A DNA stretch of 64,000 bases from NCBI RefSeq assembly GCF_000235565.1, contig NC_017527.1:1860001-1924000 (forward strand), written 5' to 3'. The notes beneath the pieces are model-generated. The model was not told where the DNA came from, searched no databases, and saw only the letters and a list, made by a program, of their open reading frames with translations. Origin of the DNA: Methanothrix harundinacea 6Ac. Its GTDB lineage: Archaea; Halobacteriota; Methanosarcinia; Methanotrichales; Methanotrichaceae. Made by a program: the position numbers and the translations under genes. Below, one piece after another: positions 41,403-50,481 of the stretch (its first letter is position 1; each line of letters begins with the position of its first letter).

Positions 41403-44400
41403 GTGACCCGCTATATCCTGAAAGAAGAGTTGGAGAAGGCTCGAAGGCAGGTGAGAGCCCTCCTCCAAGAGGAGTGCCCCTCGATAGAGGGGCTCAGCCG
41501 GGGGCTTGAGGAGCTATCAGCCACCCTCGAGGAGCTCGACGGATCGGCGGAGGAGGCTTGGGGAGAGGGTGAAGAGCTCGCCAAGGCTAACGAGGCTCTC
41601 AGAAGGTCCCTGGAGAGGTACCGCTGTCTGGTGGAGAACGTCGACGGGGTGATCTACGTCGTAGAGACCACCGGCAAGATCGCTTACATCAGCCCCTCCG
41701 TCGAGAGGATATTCGGGTACCCCGCCGGGGAGGTCCAGGGCCGGAACGTCTCCCAATTTCTCATCCCCGAAGACTCACGTTACCTGGAGGAGAGGCTTAA
41801 GAGCGCCCTCGACGGGATCTTTCGGGTCTCGGAGCTGAGGTTCATCGCCAAAGACGGCAGCGTCCATCACGTCAGGACCTACGGCAGGCCCATCCTGGAG
41901 GGGCATCTCCGGGGGATCCACGGGATCATGGTGGACGTGACAGAGCAGAAGAAGGCTGAGGAAGCCCTCCGGGAGAGCGAAGAGAGGCTCAAGCTCGCCG
42001 TCGAGGGGGCGGATCTCGCCATCTGGAACCGGGATCTTTCGACGGGAGAGGTCGTCGGAAACCGCCGGTACGCCGAGATCGTCGGCACCGCCCCCGCCGA
42101 AGAGAGCGACGTTCTGGCCTGGAAGAGGTCGATCCATCCCGAGGACCTCCCCTCCGTCGAGAGAGCCCTCCGGGAGATCGCAGCGGGGAGGACCGACCTA
42201 TTCGATCTGGAATACAGGACCACCTCCGCCCCTGCCGAGGCCTGGGTCCACGACCGGGGGCTCGTCGTCAAGAGGGACGAATCGGGGAGGCCGATCAAGA
42301 TGGCGGGGGTGATGCAGGACGTCACCTGGCAGAAGAAGACGGACCGGGCGATCCTGGAGGCCTCAGAGAAGCGAAAAGAGCTGGAGCGGATCGTCAACCG
42401 CAGCCCGGCCATCGCCTTCGTCCAGGCGGTTCCCTTCGGCGGCCCCGTCGAGTTCGTATCCGAAAACGTCAGCCAACTGGGGTACGCCCCCGAGGACTTC
42501 TATTCCCGAGCCGCTTCCTTTGATAGAAACCTGGTCCATCCCGAAGATCTGGAGCTGGTAGTCTCCGAACTCGGAAGGCAGATCGAGGAAGGATCCAGAA
42601 GCTTCTTCCAGGAGTTCAGGGTCCTCACCTCCTCGGGGGAGGTCCGATGGCTTGCGAGCAACGTCTGGATCAGCCGGGATGAAGCCGGTGCCGTGACCCA
42701 CGTTGAGGGGATTGCCCTGGACATAACCGAGCGGAAGAATATGGAGATGGCCCTGGCGGAGAGCGAGCGGAGGTTCCGGGAGATGGCCGACACCCTCCCC
42801 CAGCCGATCTTCGAATGCGATCTCGCAGGCAAAGTCACCTTCGCCAACCAGACCGCCTTCGAGCTCTATGGATACGACCGGCAGGATCTGGAGGTCGGCG
42901 TAAACATCTTCCAGGTCTTCGCCTACGAAGACCGGGAAGAGATGATGAAGAACTTCCAGCGAAGTCTTCACGATGATAAGGTCTTCACCTACGAGTACAC
43001 TGGCCTGCGGAAGGAGGGGACGACCTTCCACCTCATCGTCTACTCCAGGCCGATCATTCGCGACGGGAGGCCCGTCGGCCTCCGCGGGACGATCGTCGAC
43101 ATAACCGAGCGGAAGCGGGTGGAGGAGAACATAAAGCAGCTGGCGGACCTGAGCGAAAAGCTCGTCGAGATCGGAAGCCCCATGATATTCGTCATCGACC
43201 GAGATCGGAGGATCTTCCTCTGGAACCGGGCCTCCGAGAAGGCCTTGGGTTACTCCGCCGAAGAGGTTTTGGGGGACGAGGAGGTCTGGACCCTCCTCTT
43301 CCCTGACGGCGAGGAGAGGTCGGAGTTCCTCAAGACCCTGGACGAGATAGAGATGGGGTTGACGGCTGAAGGGCGCCGGACGAGGATTTTGGCGAAGTCG
43401 GGGGAGGAGAAGGTGATATCCTGGAGCGGCATAAAGCTCGAGGACGGGGAAGGGAACGGGATCGGGATCGTCATCACCGCCCAGGACACCACCGAGTACG
43501 CCAAGATGGAGGAGGAGATCCGGTCCGAGCGGGAGTTCTCCCGGGGGATCATCGAGGGCGCCGACCTCTTCATCGTCGGTCTGGATCCCCGGGGGAGGAT
43601 CACCCTCTTCAACCGGGGGGCTGAGAAGGTGACGGGGGTCTCGGCGAAGGAGGCGTTCGGAGAGAACTTCTTCATGAGGTTCGTCGCCGGAGCCGATCGG
43701 CGGGGGTTTGAGATGGCGGTCTCCTCGATCTTCGAGGGGAAGCCCGCCGAGCAGACGGAGGCGGCCGTCGTCACCAGGACGGGGGAGCCGATGGCGATCC
43801 AGTGGGGGTGGAGCGCCGTCAGGAGCAGGACGGGGGAGATCGAGCGGGTGATCGCCTTCGGCCACGACATCTCCTACGACCGGTGGCTGGAAGAGCAGAT
43901 GCTCCTATTCATGGACGCCATCGAGTCCTCCAACGACGGGATCGCCATCTTCGGCAAGAGCAACCACCTCCTCTTTGCAAACCCGGCCCTCCTTGATATG
44001 TTCGGGTTTCGGCTGGAGGAGGCCCGGGGCCGGCTCCACCAGGACTTCATCCTGGACTTCGGGGAGGATGTTTCCTCCAGCGGCGAGGGGAACGGCGGCC
44101 GGCGGCGGGTGACCTGCGTCAGGAAGGACGGCTCCACCTTCCCCGCCTCCATCAGCTTCGCCCCCGTCGCCAGCAGCGACGGAAAGCCGATGGCGACGAT
44201 TGTGGTGGCCAGGGACATATCGGAGATGATCGAGTACCAGCAGAGGCTCGAGACCCTCAACCGGGAGCTGGAGAGCTTCGCCTACACCATCTCTCACGAC
44301 CTCCGGGCCCCCCTCCGGGGGATCCGGGGGTTCGCCCTGGCCCTCCAGGAGGATTACGGGGACGACCTCGAGGAGGCGGGGAGAAAGTACCTCGAGCGGA

Positions 44401-44933
44401 TCGGGGCGATCGCCGAGAATATGGACCGGCTCATCCTGGACCTCCTCGACTACTCCCGGATAGGGAGGATAAAGTCGCCGCCGGAGATGGTGGACCTCAA
44501 GAGGCTCGTCGCCGAGGCCTACGAGGACGTCAAATCGGCGGGGAAGGGGAAGCCGGCGACCCTCTCCCTCGTGGGGGAGTTCCCCACGATCAGCTGCGAG
44601 AGGAGCCGGGCGAAGCAGGTCTTCTCCAACCTCCTGGAGAACAGCCTCAAATACTCCAAGGATGCCATCGAGATCGAGGTGGGCTCCCTCGATCGGGGCG
44701 ATGAGTACGAGTTCTGGGTGAAGGACGACGGCCTCGGCTTCGATATGAAGTACGCCGAGAAGATCTTCGACCCCTTCACCAGGCTCGAACGGTCTGGAGA
44801 GGGTTCGGGGATAGGCCTTGCCACCGTCAAGAAGATCGTCGAGACCTGCGGCGGCCGGATCTGGGCGGAGTCGGCCCCCGGCAGGGGAGCCGCCTTCAGG
44901 TTCACCATCCCCAAGCCGGCGGACCCCGCCTGA
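41403..44933 (+). CDS. sensor histidine kinase with seven PAS domains
   Basis: The 1176-residue cytoplasmic protein has a coiled N-terminus (residues 1-70). Seven PAS modules of about 120 residues follow, starting near YRCLVENVDGVIYVVE, RLKLAVEGADLAIW, IVNRSPAIAFVQ, FREMADTLPQPIFECD, VEIGSPMIFVID, IIEGADLFIVGLD and DAIESSNDGIAIF. A HisKA box (FAYTISHDLRAPLRG, phospho-His near residue 960) and an HATPase domain end the protein (NLLENSLKYS, KDDGLGFD, GSGIGLATV). No transmembrane segment is seen. The GTG at 41403 has GGAG 5 nt upstream. No response regulator gene is next to it. Confidence 0.92.
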   Translation: MTRYILKEELEKARRQVRALLQEECPSIEGLSRGLEELSATLEELDGSAEEAWGEGEELAKANEALRRSLERYRCLVENVDGVIYVVETTGKIAYISPSVERIFGYPAGEVQGRNVSQFLIPEDSRYLEERLKSALDGIFRVSELRFIAKDGSVHHVRTYGRPILEGHLRGIHGIMVDVTEQKKAEEALRESEERLKLAVEGADLAIWNRDLSTGEVVGNRRYAEIVGTAPAEESDVLAWKRSIHPEDLPSVERALREIAAGRTDLFDLEYRTTSAPAEAWVHDRGLVVKRDESGRPIKMAGVMQDVTWQKKTDRAILEASEKRKELERIVNRSPAIAFVQAVPFGGPVEFVSENVSQLGYAPEDFYSRAASFDRNLVHPEDLELVVSELGRQIEEGSRSFFQEFRVLTSSGEVRWLASNVWISRDEAGAVTHVEGIALDITERKNMEMALAESERRFREMADTLPQPIFECDLAGKVTFANQTAFELYGYDRQDLEVGVNIFQVFAYEDREEMMKNFQRSLHDDKVFTYEYTGLRKEGTTFHLIVYSRPIIRDGRPVGLRGTIVDITERKRVEENIKQLADLSEKLVEIGSPMIFVIDRDRRIFLWNRASEKALGYSAEEVLGDEEVWTLLFPDGEERSEFLKTLDEIEMGLTAEGRRTRILAKSGEEKVISWSGIKLEDGEGNGIGIVITAQDTTEYAKMEEEIRSEREFSRGIIEGADLFIVGLDPRGRITLFNRGAEKVTGVSAKEAFGENFFMRFVAGADRRGFEMAVSSIFEGKPAEQTEAAVVTRTGEPMAIQWGWSAVRSRTGEIERVIAFGHDISYDRWLEEQMLLFMDAIESSNDGIAIFGKSNHLLFANPALLDMFGFRLEEARGRLHQDFILDFGEDVSSSGEGNGGRRRVTCVRKDGSTFPASISFAPVASSDGKPMATIVVARDISEMIEYQQRLETLNRELESFAYTISHDLRAPLRGIRGFALALQEDYGDDLEEAGRKYLERIGAIAENMDRLILDLLDYSRIGRIKSPPEMVDLKRLVAEAYEDVKSAGKGKPATLSLVGEFPTISCERSRAKQVFSNLLENSLKYSKDAIEIEVGSLDRGDEYEFWVKDDGLGFDMKYAEKIFDPFTRLERSGEGSGIGLATVKKIVETCGGRIWAESAPGRGAAFRFTIPKPADPA

Positions 44934-44979
44934 GGGTCCGACCTGCCGGGACAAGACCCCCGGATCTCACATCATTTTT

Positions 44980-46158
44980 TCAGGCCTCCACCGCCGCCAG
45001 AGATCTCCAGGTCAGAAGGTAGACGGCGACGAAGGCCGCGAGCCCTGCGGCCCCTCCCAGGATGAAGACGAACCTTATGGAAGACAGGTCCATCACCAGC
45101 CCCCCCAGGAGGGGAGCCGTGATCATCCCGAAGCTCATGGCGGTGTTGTACGCCCCCATGGAGGTCCCCATCCCCATCCTCCTTCCCAGCTTCACCGTGA
45201 CCGCCATCAGGGCTGGCAAGATAAGAGCGCTCCCGAGGCCGTTGGCAGCGGCCACCATGAAGAGCTCCCAGAAGGTGTTGGTGGCGGGGATCAGGACCAG
45301 GCTTCCAGCGGAGACGACCGCCCCCGCGGCGATCATCCGGAGGGCGTGTCCCCTGTCCGCCATCCTCCCCATCGGCACCTGAAAGATCGCCATCAAGAAG
45401 ATGGAGAAGGTGAGGATCACCCCCACCTCCCCGGGGGAGATGGATATCGTGGGGGCGTAGAGGGGCATGAAGACGAGGAGGAGGCCCCGAGAGATGGAGT
45501 TATGGGTGGTGAAGGCTATGACCGCCGGGGCCCCGGGATGGCGGAAGGCCCGAGGGATGGAGAGCCGCTCCCTCCTCCTGGAGGAGGGGCCTTTAGCCTC
45601 GGGGAGGAAGAGGACGATCACCAGGAACGCCAGGGTCGATAGGGCGGCCATGGCGTAGAAAGCCGAAGAAAAGCCGAAGGCGTCGTTCAGGACCCCCCCC
45701 AGGAGGGGGCCGGAGCCGAGCCCCAGAAAGAGGGATACCTGAAACTTTCCCATCAGCGCCCCCTCCTCCCCCCTCCCGGAGAGGTCTCCGACGTAGGCCA
45801 TGGCGATGGGTACGACCATCGCCGAGGCGATTCCGTGGAGGAAACGGACGGCGGTGAGGGAATATACGCTCCCAGCGGCGACGTAGCCGAGGGAAAGGAG
45901 GGCGTAGGCGAGGAGCCCGAATACGATGAACTTCTTCCGCCCCGCCTCGTCGGATACCCTCCCAACGATCGGCATGAAGATCGCCCGGGCGACGGCGAAC
46001 CCCGAGAAGATCAGGCCAATCCAGACCCCCGAGGCGCCCAGCTCTTCGGCGTATATGGGGAGGAGGGGTACGACTATCCCAAGACCCAGCATGGCGGCGA
46101 AGACCGATATGAAGAGGACGTCGAAGACCCGGTCATCTCTGTTCATGGGGAGCGGCAC
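44980..46158 (-). CDS. MFS transporter (DHA-type drug/metabolite exporter)
   Basis: The 392-residue protein has 12 predicted transmembrane helices. MFS landmarks include PLLPIYAEELGASGVWIG after helix 1, VGRVSDEAGRKKFI (the loop 2-3 motif A, GxxxDxxGRKK-like) and FLHGIASAMVVPIAMAYVGDL. This pattern fits the drug:H+ antiporter group. The substrate is unknown. It is minus-strand, downstream of the GbsR-type regulator, and could be under its control. The start is a GTG at 46158 or an ATG at 46146. Confidence 0.9.
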   Translation of the reverse strand: MPLPMNRDDRVFDVLFISVFAAMLGLGIVVPLLPIYAEELGASGVWIGLIFSGFAVARAIFMPIVGRVSDEAGRKKFIVFGLLAYALLSLGYVAAGSVYSLTAVRFLHGIASAMVVPIAMAYVGDLSGRGEEGALMGKFQVSLFLGLGSGPLLGGVLNDAFGFSSAFYAMAALSTLAFLVIVLFLPEAKGPSSRRRERLSIPRAFRHPGAPAVIAFTTHNSISRGLLLVFMPLYAPTISISPGEVGVILTFSIFLMAIFQVPMGRMADRGHALRMIAAGAVVSAGSLVLIPATNTFWELFMVAAANGLGSALILPALMAVTVKLGRRMGMGTSMGAYNTAMSFGMITAPLLGGLVMDLSSIRFVFILGGAAGLAAFVAVYLLTWRSLAAVEA

Positions 46159-46242
46159 CAGCCCTCGATGATCCCCTGATCCGGCGCCATCTCAACTCCA
46201 CCTTCGCCCCTGGAAGTCGTATCCTGTTCACCTCGACACCTA

Positions 46243-46821
46243 TCACTTGCCGCCCTTCTTCCTCCCTTCCACCTCGAGCTTGAGGATATCGATCAGCTCG
46301 GTGATGGTGAACCGGTCCAGGAGATCGGCCAGGGTGAGGGCCTTGGAGCACTCCTCCCTCACCAACGCGAGCCGACTTCTGAGCCAGCGAGCATCATCCC
46401 CCTCTTCGCCCCCCTCCAGAATCTCCTGGGCCTTGGCAGCCCCGGCGGCGATGATCTGCATGATCTGTCTGAAGTTCTCGTTGTGAACCTTCGTACCCTC
46501 GTCGATGCTAATTATGGTGGAGTAATAGTACCTCTTGTCTCCTGGAAGTCGTACCCGCCGGACTATACCCATCCTCTCGAGATGGGCCATGTTGGTGCTG
46601 ACCGTCGACTTGCTGTACCCCGTCTGCTCCACCAGATAGTCCATCGATCGGGGTTGGTCTGCCAGCATAAGAACTCCTCGGAGGGCTCCAGCGGCGTCGC
46701 TGTACCCCAGCTTGGTGGCCACCTGGATGCTGGCGTCCACCATGCACCGTTTCGCCGCCTCTACGGGGGTGGCATCTTCCCGGATCATCGGTGAAGAGTC
46801 GGCCACAACCTTTAAGTACAT
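46243..46821 (-). CDS. GbsR/MarR-family transcriptional regulator
   Basis: The 192-residue winged-helix protein carries the HTH segment MDYLVEQTGYSKSTVSTNMAHLERMGIVRRV and the wing LPGDKRYYYS, followed by a helical dimerisation region. GbsR-like archaeal repressors control osmolyte or efflux genes in related methanogens. It is transcribed divergently from the RND transporter gene with only 63 bp between starts. That spacer has repeated TTTCG/CGAAA palindromes, the likely operator. The MFS gene follows on the same strand after an 84-bp gap. Confidence 0.85.
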   Translation of the reverse strand: MYLKVVADSSPMIREDATPVEAAKRCMVDASIQVATKLGYSDAAGALRGVLMLADQPRSMDYLVEQTGYSKSTVSTNMAHLERMGIVRRVRLPGDKRYYYSTIISIDEGTKVHNENFRQIMQIIAAGAAKAQEILEGGEEGDDARWLRSRLALVREECSKALTLADLLDRFTITELIDILKLEVEGRKKGGK

Positions 46822-46854
46822 TTCGTTTCATCCGAAAGACTCGAATTTTCGAAA
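46821..46854. promoter_or_regulatory. palindromic operator-like sequence between GbsR-type regulator and RND genes
   Basis: TTTCG at 46821-46825 and CGAAA at 46833-46837 form one inverted pair with a 7-nt gap. A second palindrome is TCGAA-tt-TTCGA (46841-46852), containing TTTCGAAA at 46847-46854. The copies overlap the regulator start codon and the region just before the RND promoter, as expected for autorepression. Confidence 0.5.
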
Positions 46855-46884
46855 TAATGCAAAATATAGAAATAGCGGTGGGAG

Positions 46885-49212
46885 GTGAAGATCACGAATA
46901 GGGCTGAGAGGCTGGGGAGATGGATCGAGGCCAATCCGATCGTCATCCTGACGGCAGCGTTGCTTTTCACCTTGGCCTCGATCCACTACGCCCAGACCAT
47001 CACCATGGAGACGGAGACGGAGACCTTCGTAGACCCGGACTCCAGGCTCTACGTCGAGTTCGCCCACCTCTACAACGATAGGTTCGGGACCCAGTCGATC
47101 GTCGTCCTGGTGGAGGGAGACTCCGTCACCTCCCCAGCCTCCCTGAAGGCGATGGAACGGTTGACCCGCCAGATGGAGACGGTGGAAGACGTCCTGGGGA
47201 CGGTCAGCATCGCCGAGCTGGTGATGGAGGTCGAGGCCTCGGAGACGGGGGTCCGGAGGGTCCCCGAATCCCAGGGGAGGATCGACGAGATCCTGGCGGG
47301 TCTGGAGGGGACGAACCCCGAGGTCATCTCCGCGATCCTCCCCGGCCGGAGCCATACCATCATCTCCATCGACCTTCCATCCTTCATCCCTCAGGAGAGG
47401 ATCGACGCCGTCCTGCCGGTGGCCAGGGCCGCCGTCAAGATGGCGGAGTTTCCCGCCGGGGCCGATACGATAGTCACCGGCGAGGTCGCCCTCGGGGACG
47501 AGATCGAGCGGGAGATGAACACCTCCATGGGAACCCTCCTCCTCATCTCCGGCCTACTGATGGTGGTCGCCCTCCTCCTCGTCTTCCGCCACGTGAACCT
47601 GCCCCTCCTGCCTCTACCGATCGTCTTTTTGGGGATAATATGGACCTTCGGGACGATGGGATTCCTCCAGGTTCCTCTGACGATGGTCTCGATGGCCGCC
47701 TTCCCGATCCTGATCGGCCTCGGCATCGATTACGCCATCCAGTTCCAGAACAGGATCGAGGAGGAGTTCAAAAAGGGAGGATCCATCTCTACGGCGGCGA
47801 TCGATACCGTCACCCACACCGCCCCCGCCGTCCTGATCGCCCTCATCATCACCGGGGCGGGGTTCTTCTCCCTCTTCTCCTCATCCGTCCCCATGGTGAG
47901 GGACTTCGGCCTCCTCTGCCTCATCGGGATCATCATGTGCTACCTCTCTTCCGTCTTCGTCGGAGTAACAATAATCCAGCAGATGGAGAGGGGGAGAAAC
48001 GATCGAGACCACCGCACCGGAGCATCCAGGAAGGAGAAGGCCTCTCCGATTGGGCCGCTGGTCGTCAAGGCGGTGGAGCTGGTCATATCGAGGTGGAGGG
48101 CGATCCTCACCGCCGCCACCGTCTTCGCCGTCGTCGGCCTCTACGCCGACACCCAGGTCCCCATAGAGACGGACATGAACGAGTTCATACCCCAGGACCT
48201 GCCGCCCCTCAGCCAGTTCCGCCACCTCCACGACATATTCGGCGGCGAGGACCAGCTGAACATCATCGTCCAGGGGGACGTCGTCGACCCGGAGAGCCTG
48301 AGATGGATGGACGAGTTCGGCGATTACGTCGTGGAGTCGAGGGAGAAGGTGTATGGGGCGAGGAGCCTCGCCACCGTCATCAAGGGCTACAACGGAGGCG
48401 TCATACCCCAGGAGCGGTCTGAGGTGGTGGCCGTCCTCGACCAGATCCCCGAGGCTGTGAAGTTCCAGTACGTCGACGGCCACGACACCGCCCAGATCAT
48501 TCTGGAGATAGGCGACGCCTTCAATAACCTCGGGCAGGTGGGGATCGAGCGGCTCGGGGAGGAGGTGGACAGGGACCTGATCTGGTTTGGGCCGCCTTCC
48601 GGGGTCTCCGTCACCCAGACGGGAGAGATGGCGGTGATGAACACCGTCATCGGTGCCCTCACCACCGGCAGGATCAGGATGACCCTCCTGGGGCTCGTCC
48701 TGATATTCATCATCCTGATGCTGATTTACCGGGACCTAGTCAAGGCGGTCCTCCCGGTCCTTCCGATGTTCATCGTCATCGGCTGGATGGGGGGGGTGAT
48801 GTACATCTCCGGCATGAAGTACAACCCCATGACCGCCACCCTGGGGGCCCTTATCTTGGGGGTGGGGTCGGAGTACGCCATCCTGACGATGGAGCGGTTC
48901 TACGAGGAGAAGGAGAAGACCGAGAACGTCATGGAGGCCCTCTTCAAGGCGACGGGGTCGATAGGAGCCGCCATCATAGCCTCGGGGCTGACCACCGTCT
49001 TCGGCTTCTCCGCCCTGATCGCCTCCCCCTTCCCCATGACCAGCAGCTTCGGAACGATCACCGTCCTATCGGTGATATTCGCCCTCTTCGCCACCTTCAC
49101 GGTCTTCCCGGTCCTCCTGATCAGGCTCGAGTACTGGAGGAGGACGCAGCGGGAGATGATGGCGAAAGCCTCAAGTTTCCTCATCATGCCCTTCAGGAGG
49201 TTGAAGGATTGA
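46885..49212 (+). CDS. RND-superfamily HAE3-type transporter (MMPL-like)
   Basis: The 775-residue protein has the duplicated RND plan. Each half contains one helix, a large external loop (residues about 40-210 and 420-590) and a bundle of five helices. Motifs include PIVFLGIIWTFGTMGFL, PILIGLGIDYAIQFQNRIEEE and, in the second half, LGALILGVGSEYAILTMERFYEE, the GxxxDYxxxxxxR/E-like motif 4. HAE3 transporters export lipids or hydrophobic compounds. The GTG at 46885 overlaps GGGAGG upstream. It overlaps the next gene by 4 nt, so they form an operon controlled by the divergent regulator. Confidence 0.92.
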   Translation: MKITNRAERLGRWIEANPIVILTAALLFTLASIHYAQTITMETETETFVDPDSRLYVEFAHLYNDRFGTQSIVVLVEGDSVTSPASLKAMERLTRQMETVEDVLGTVSIAELVMEVEASETGVRRVPESQGRIDEILAGLEGTNPEVISAILPGRSHTIISIDLPSFIPQERIDAVLPVARAAVKMAEFPAGADTIVTGEVALGDEIEREMNTSMGTLLLISGLLMVVALLLVFRHVNLPLLPLPIVFLGIIWTFGTMGFLQVPLTMVSMAAFPILIGLGIDYAIQFQNRIEEEFKKGGSISTAAIDTVTHTAPAVLIALIITGAGFFSLFSSSVPMVRDFGLLCLIGIIMCYLSSVFVGVTIIQQMERGRNDRDHRTGASRKEKASPIGPLVVKAVELVISRWRAILTAATVFAVVGLYADTQVPIETDMNEFIPQDLPPLSQFRHLHDIFGGEDQLNIIVQGDVVDPESLRWMDEFGDYVVESREKVYGARSLATVIKGYNGGVIPQERSEVVAVLDQIPEAVKFQYVDGHDTAQIILEIGDAFNNLGQVGIERLGEEVDRDLIWFGPPSGVSVTQTGEMAVMNTVIGALTTGRIRMTLLGLVLIFIILMLIYRDLVKAVLPVLPMFIVIGWMGGVMYISGMKYNPMTATLGALILGVGSEYAILTMERFYEEKEKTENVMEALFKATGSIGAAIIASGLTTVFGFSALIASPFPMTSSFGTITVLSVIFALFATFTVFPVLLIRLEYWRRTQREMMAKASSFLIMPFRRLKD

Positions 49213-50261
49213 AAAAGATAGCCCATTTGAACGGCGCATTCGTCTTCATCGCCCTGGCCCTCGCCTCGATAGGCGCGGCCTGGGCCTCTGAGAACTACAT
49301 CCCTTCGGTATCTCTCGACAACTACTGGACGACCAGCGGATCTCCCCAGCTCGACGCGAGCCTGGCGGGGACGAACGAGTTTGGCCGGGGCGAGACCGTA
49401 ACCCTCTTCGTCGACATCACCAACCGCGGTAGGATCATGGGGTTCAAGGCTGACAAGAAGGCCGAGACCAAGATGGAGCGGGCTCTGGCGGACCGGGAGC
49501 TCGACTATGAGCGGGAGAGGACGACGGCCTTGGGGATCACCGGGACCCTCAGGTCCGAGACCAACCAAGTCGAGGTCAAATCCGGCGACCAGGTGGTAGA
49601 GGCCCTCCGGTCCGGCGAGAAGTCGAGGGAGCCGTTGAGGTTCACCATCAAGATATCGAACCGGGCTCCCGCGGGGGAGTATCCCCTCCGCCTCGAGCTC
49701 GTCTACGACTATCAGTTCAACGCTGAGGTGGACGCCACCGACCTCGACCCCGACGTCGGCCTCCGAGGGTTCCAGACTTCTTACTGGTACCAGAGGGCCA
49801 ACGAGACTGTCACCATACCCGTGATCGTCAAAGAGGAGGCTTACTTCCAGATCACCGAGGCCGAAGCCGACCTCCGCGCCGGCGAGAAGGGCGGTTTGAT
49901 CGAGGTGACCTACAGGAACACCGGCGAGAAGGTGGCCGAGGACGCCATCGCCAGGCTATCCGTCTTCAAGCCCTTCTCCTCCACCGACGATCAGGCCTAC
50001 ATAGGAACCCTAGGCCCCGGCGAGGAGAGGGCCGTCAGGTTCAAGATCGACGTCGACTCCGACGCCACCCCCAAACCCTACAGCATCAACAGCGAGATCA
50101 AATACACAGACCACCGGGGAGGGACCGTCATATCCGAGAGCATGAAGATCCCCGTCGAGGTGAGGCCCGCCCGGAGGTCTTACACCCTTCCGGCGGTCGC
50201 CGTACTGATCCTCCTGGCCGGCGGGGGAGCAACCCTCTATCGGAGGAGGAAGGGGGGATGA
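49209..50261 (+). CDS. COG1361-type exported S-layer-like protein, partner of the RND transporter
   Basis: The 350-residue protein has a signal peptide (HLNGAFVFIALALASIGAAWAS), an outside region of beta-sandwich CARDB/NEW3-like domains and one C-terminal helix (SYTLPAVAVLILLAGGG) followed by RRRKGG, a membrane anchor. Domain cues are GRGETVTLFVDITNRG, APAGEYPLRLELVYDY and GLIEVTYRNTGEKVAEDAI with GPGEERAVRFKIDV. In methanogens such COG1361 proteins commonly accompany HAE3 transporters and may form the periplasm-facing adaptor. Translationally coupled to the transporter (ATGA-type overlap). Confidence 0.82.
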   Translation: MKKIAHLNGAFVFIALALASIGAAWASENYIPSVSLDNYWTTSGSPQLDASLAGTNEFGRGETVTLFVDITNRGRIMGFKADKKAETKMERALADRELDYERERTTALGITGTLRSETNQVEVKSGDQVVEALRSGEKSREPLRFTIKISNRAPAGEYPLRLELVYDYQFNAEVDATDLDPDVGLRGFQTSYWYQRANETVTIPVIVKEEAYFQITEAEADLRAGEKGGLIEVTYRNTGEKVAEDAIARLSVFKPFSSTDDQAYIGTLGPGEERAVRFKIDVDSDATPKPYSINSEIKYTDHRGGTVISESMKIPVEVRPARRSYTLPAVAVLILLAGGGATLYRRRKGG

Positions 50262-50481
50262 GGGGGCCTTCCCTCCACCGGGGCGTGGGAAATTGTTAAA
50301 TAGTTTTTCAAGAGAATAAGGATTTATAAGCGATGAAGGGGGGACCGTGCCACCGTCTGATCGCTCGAGGGGATCGGCTCTGATGAGGAACGATGGGGGA
50401 TGATAGCCCCGGATCGTCCGGAGCCGGCGAAGGTCGATGGGGGAGGCCCCATCCGCGCGGTCCTCAAGGTGAGGGAGAAGC

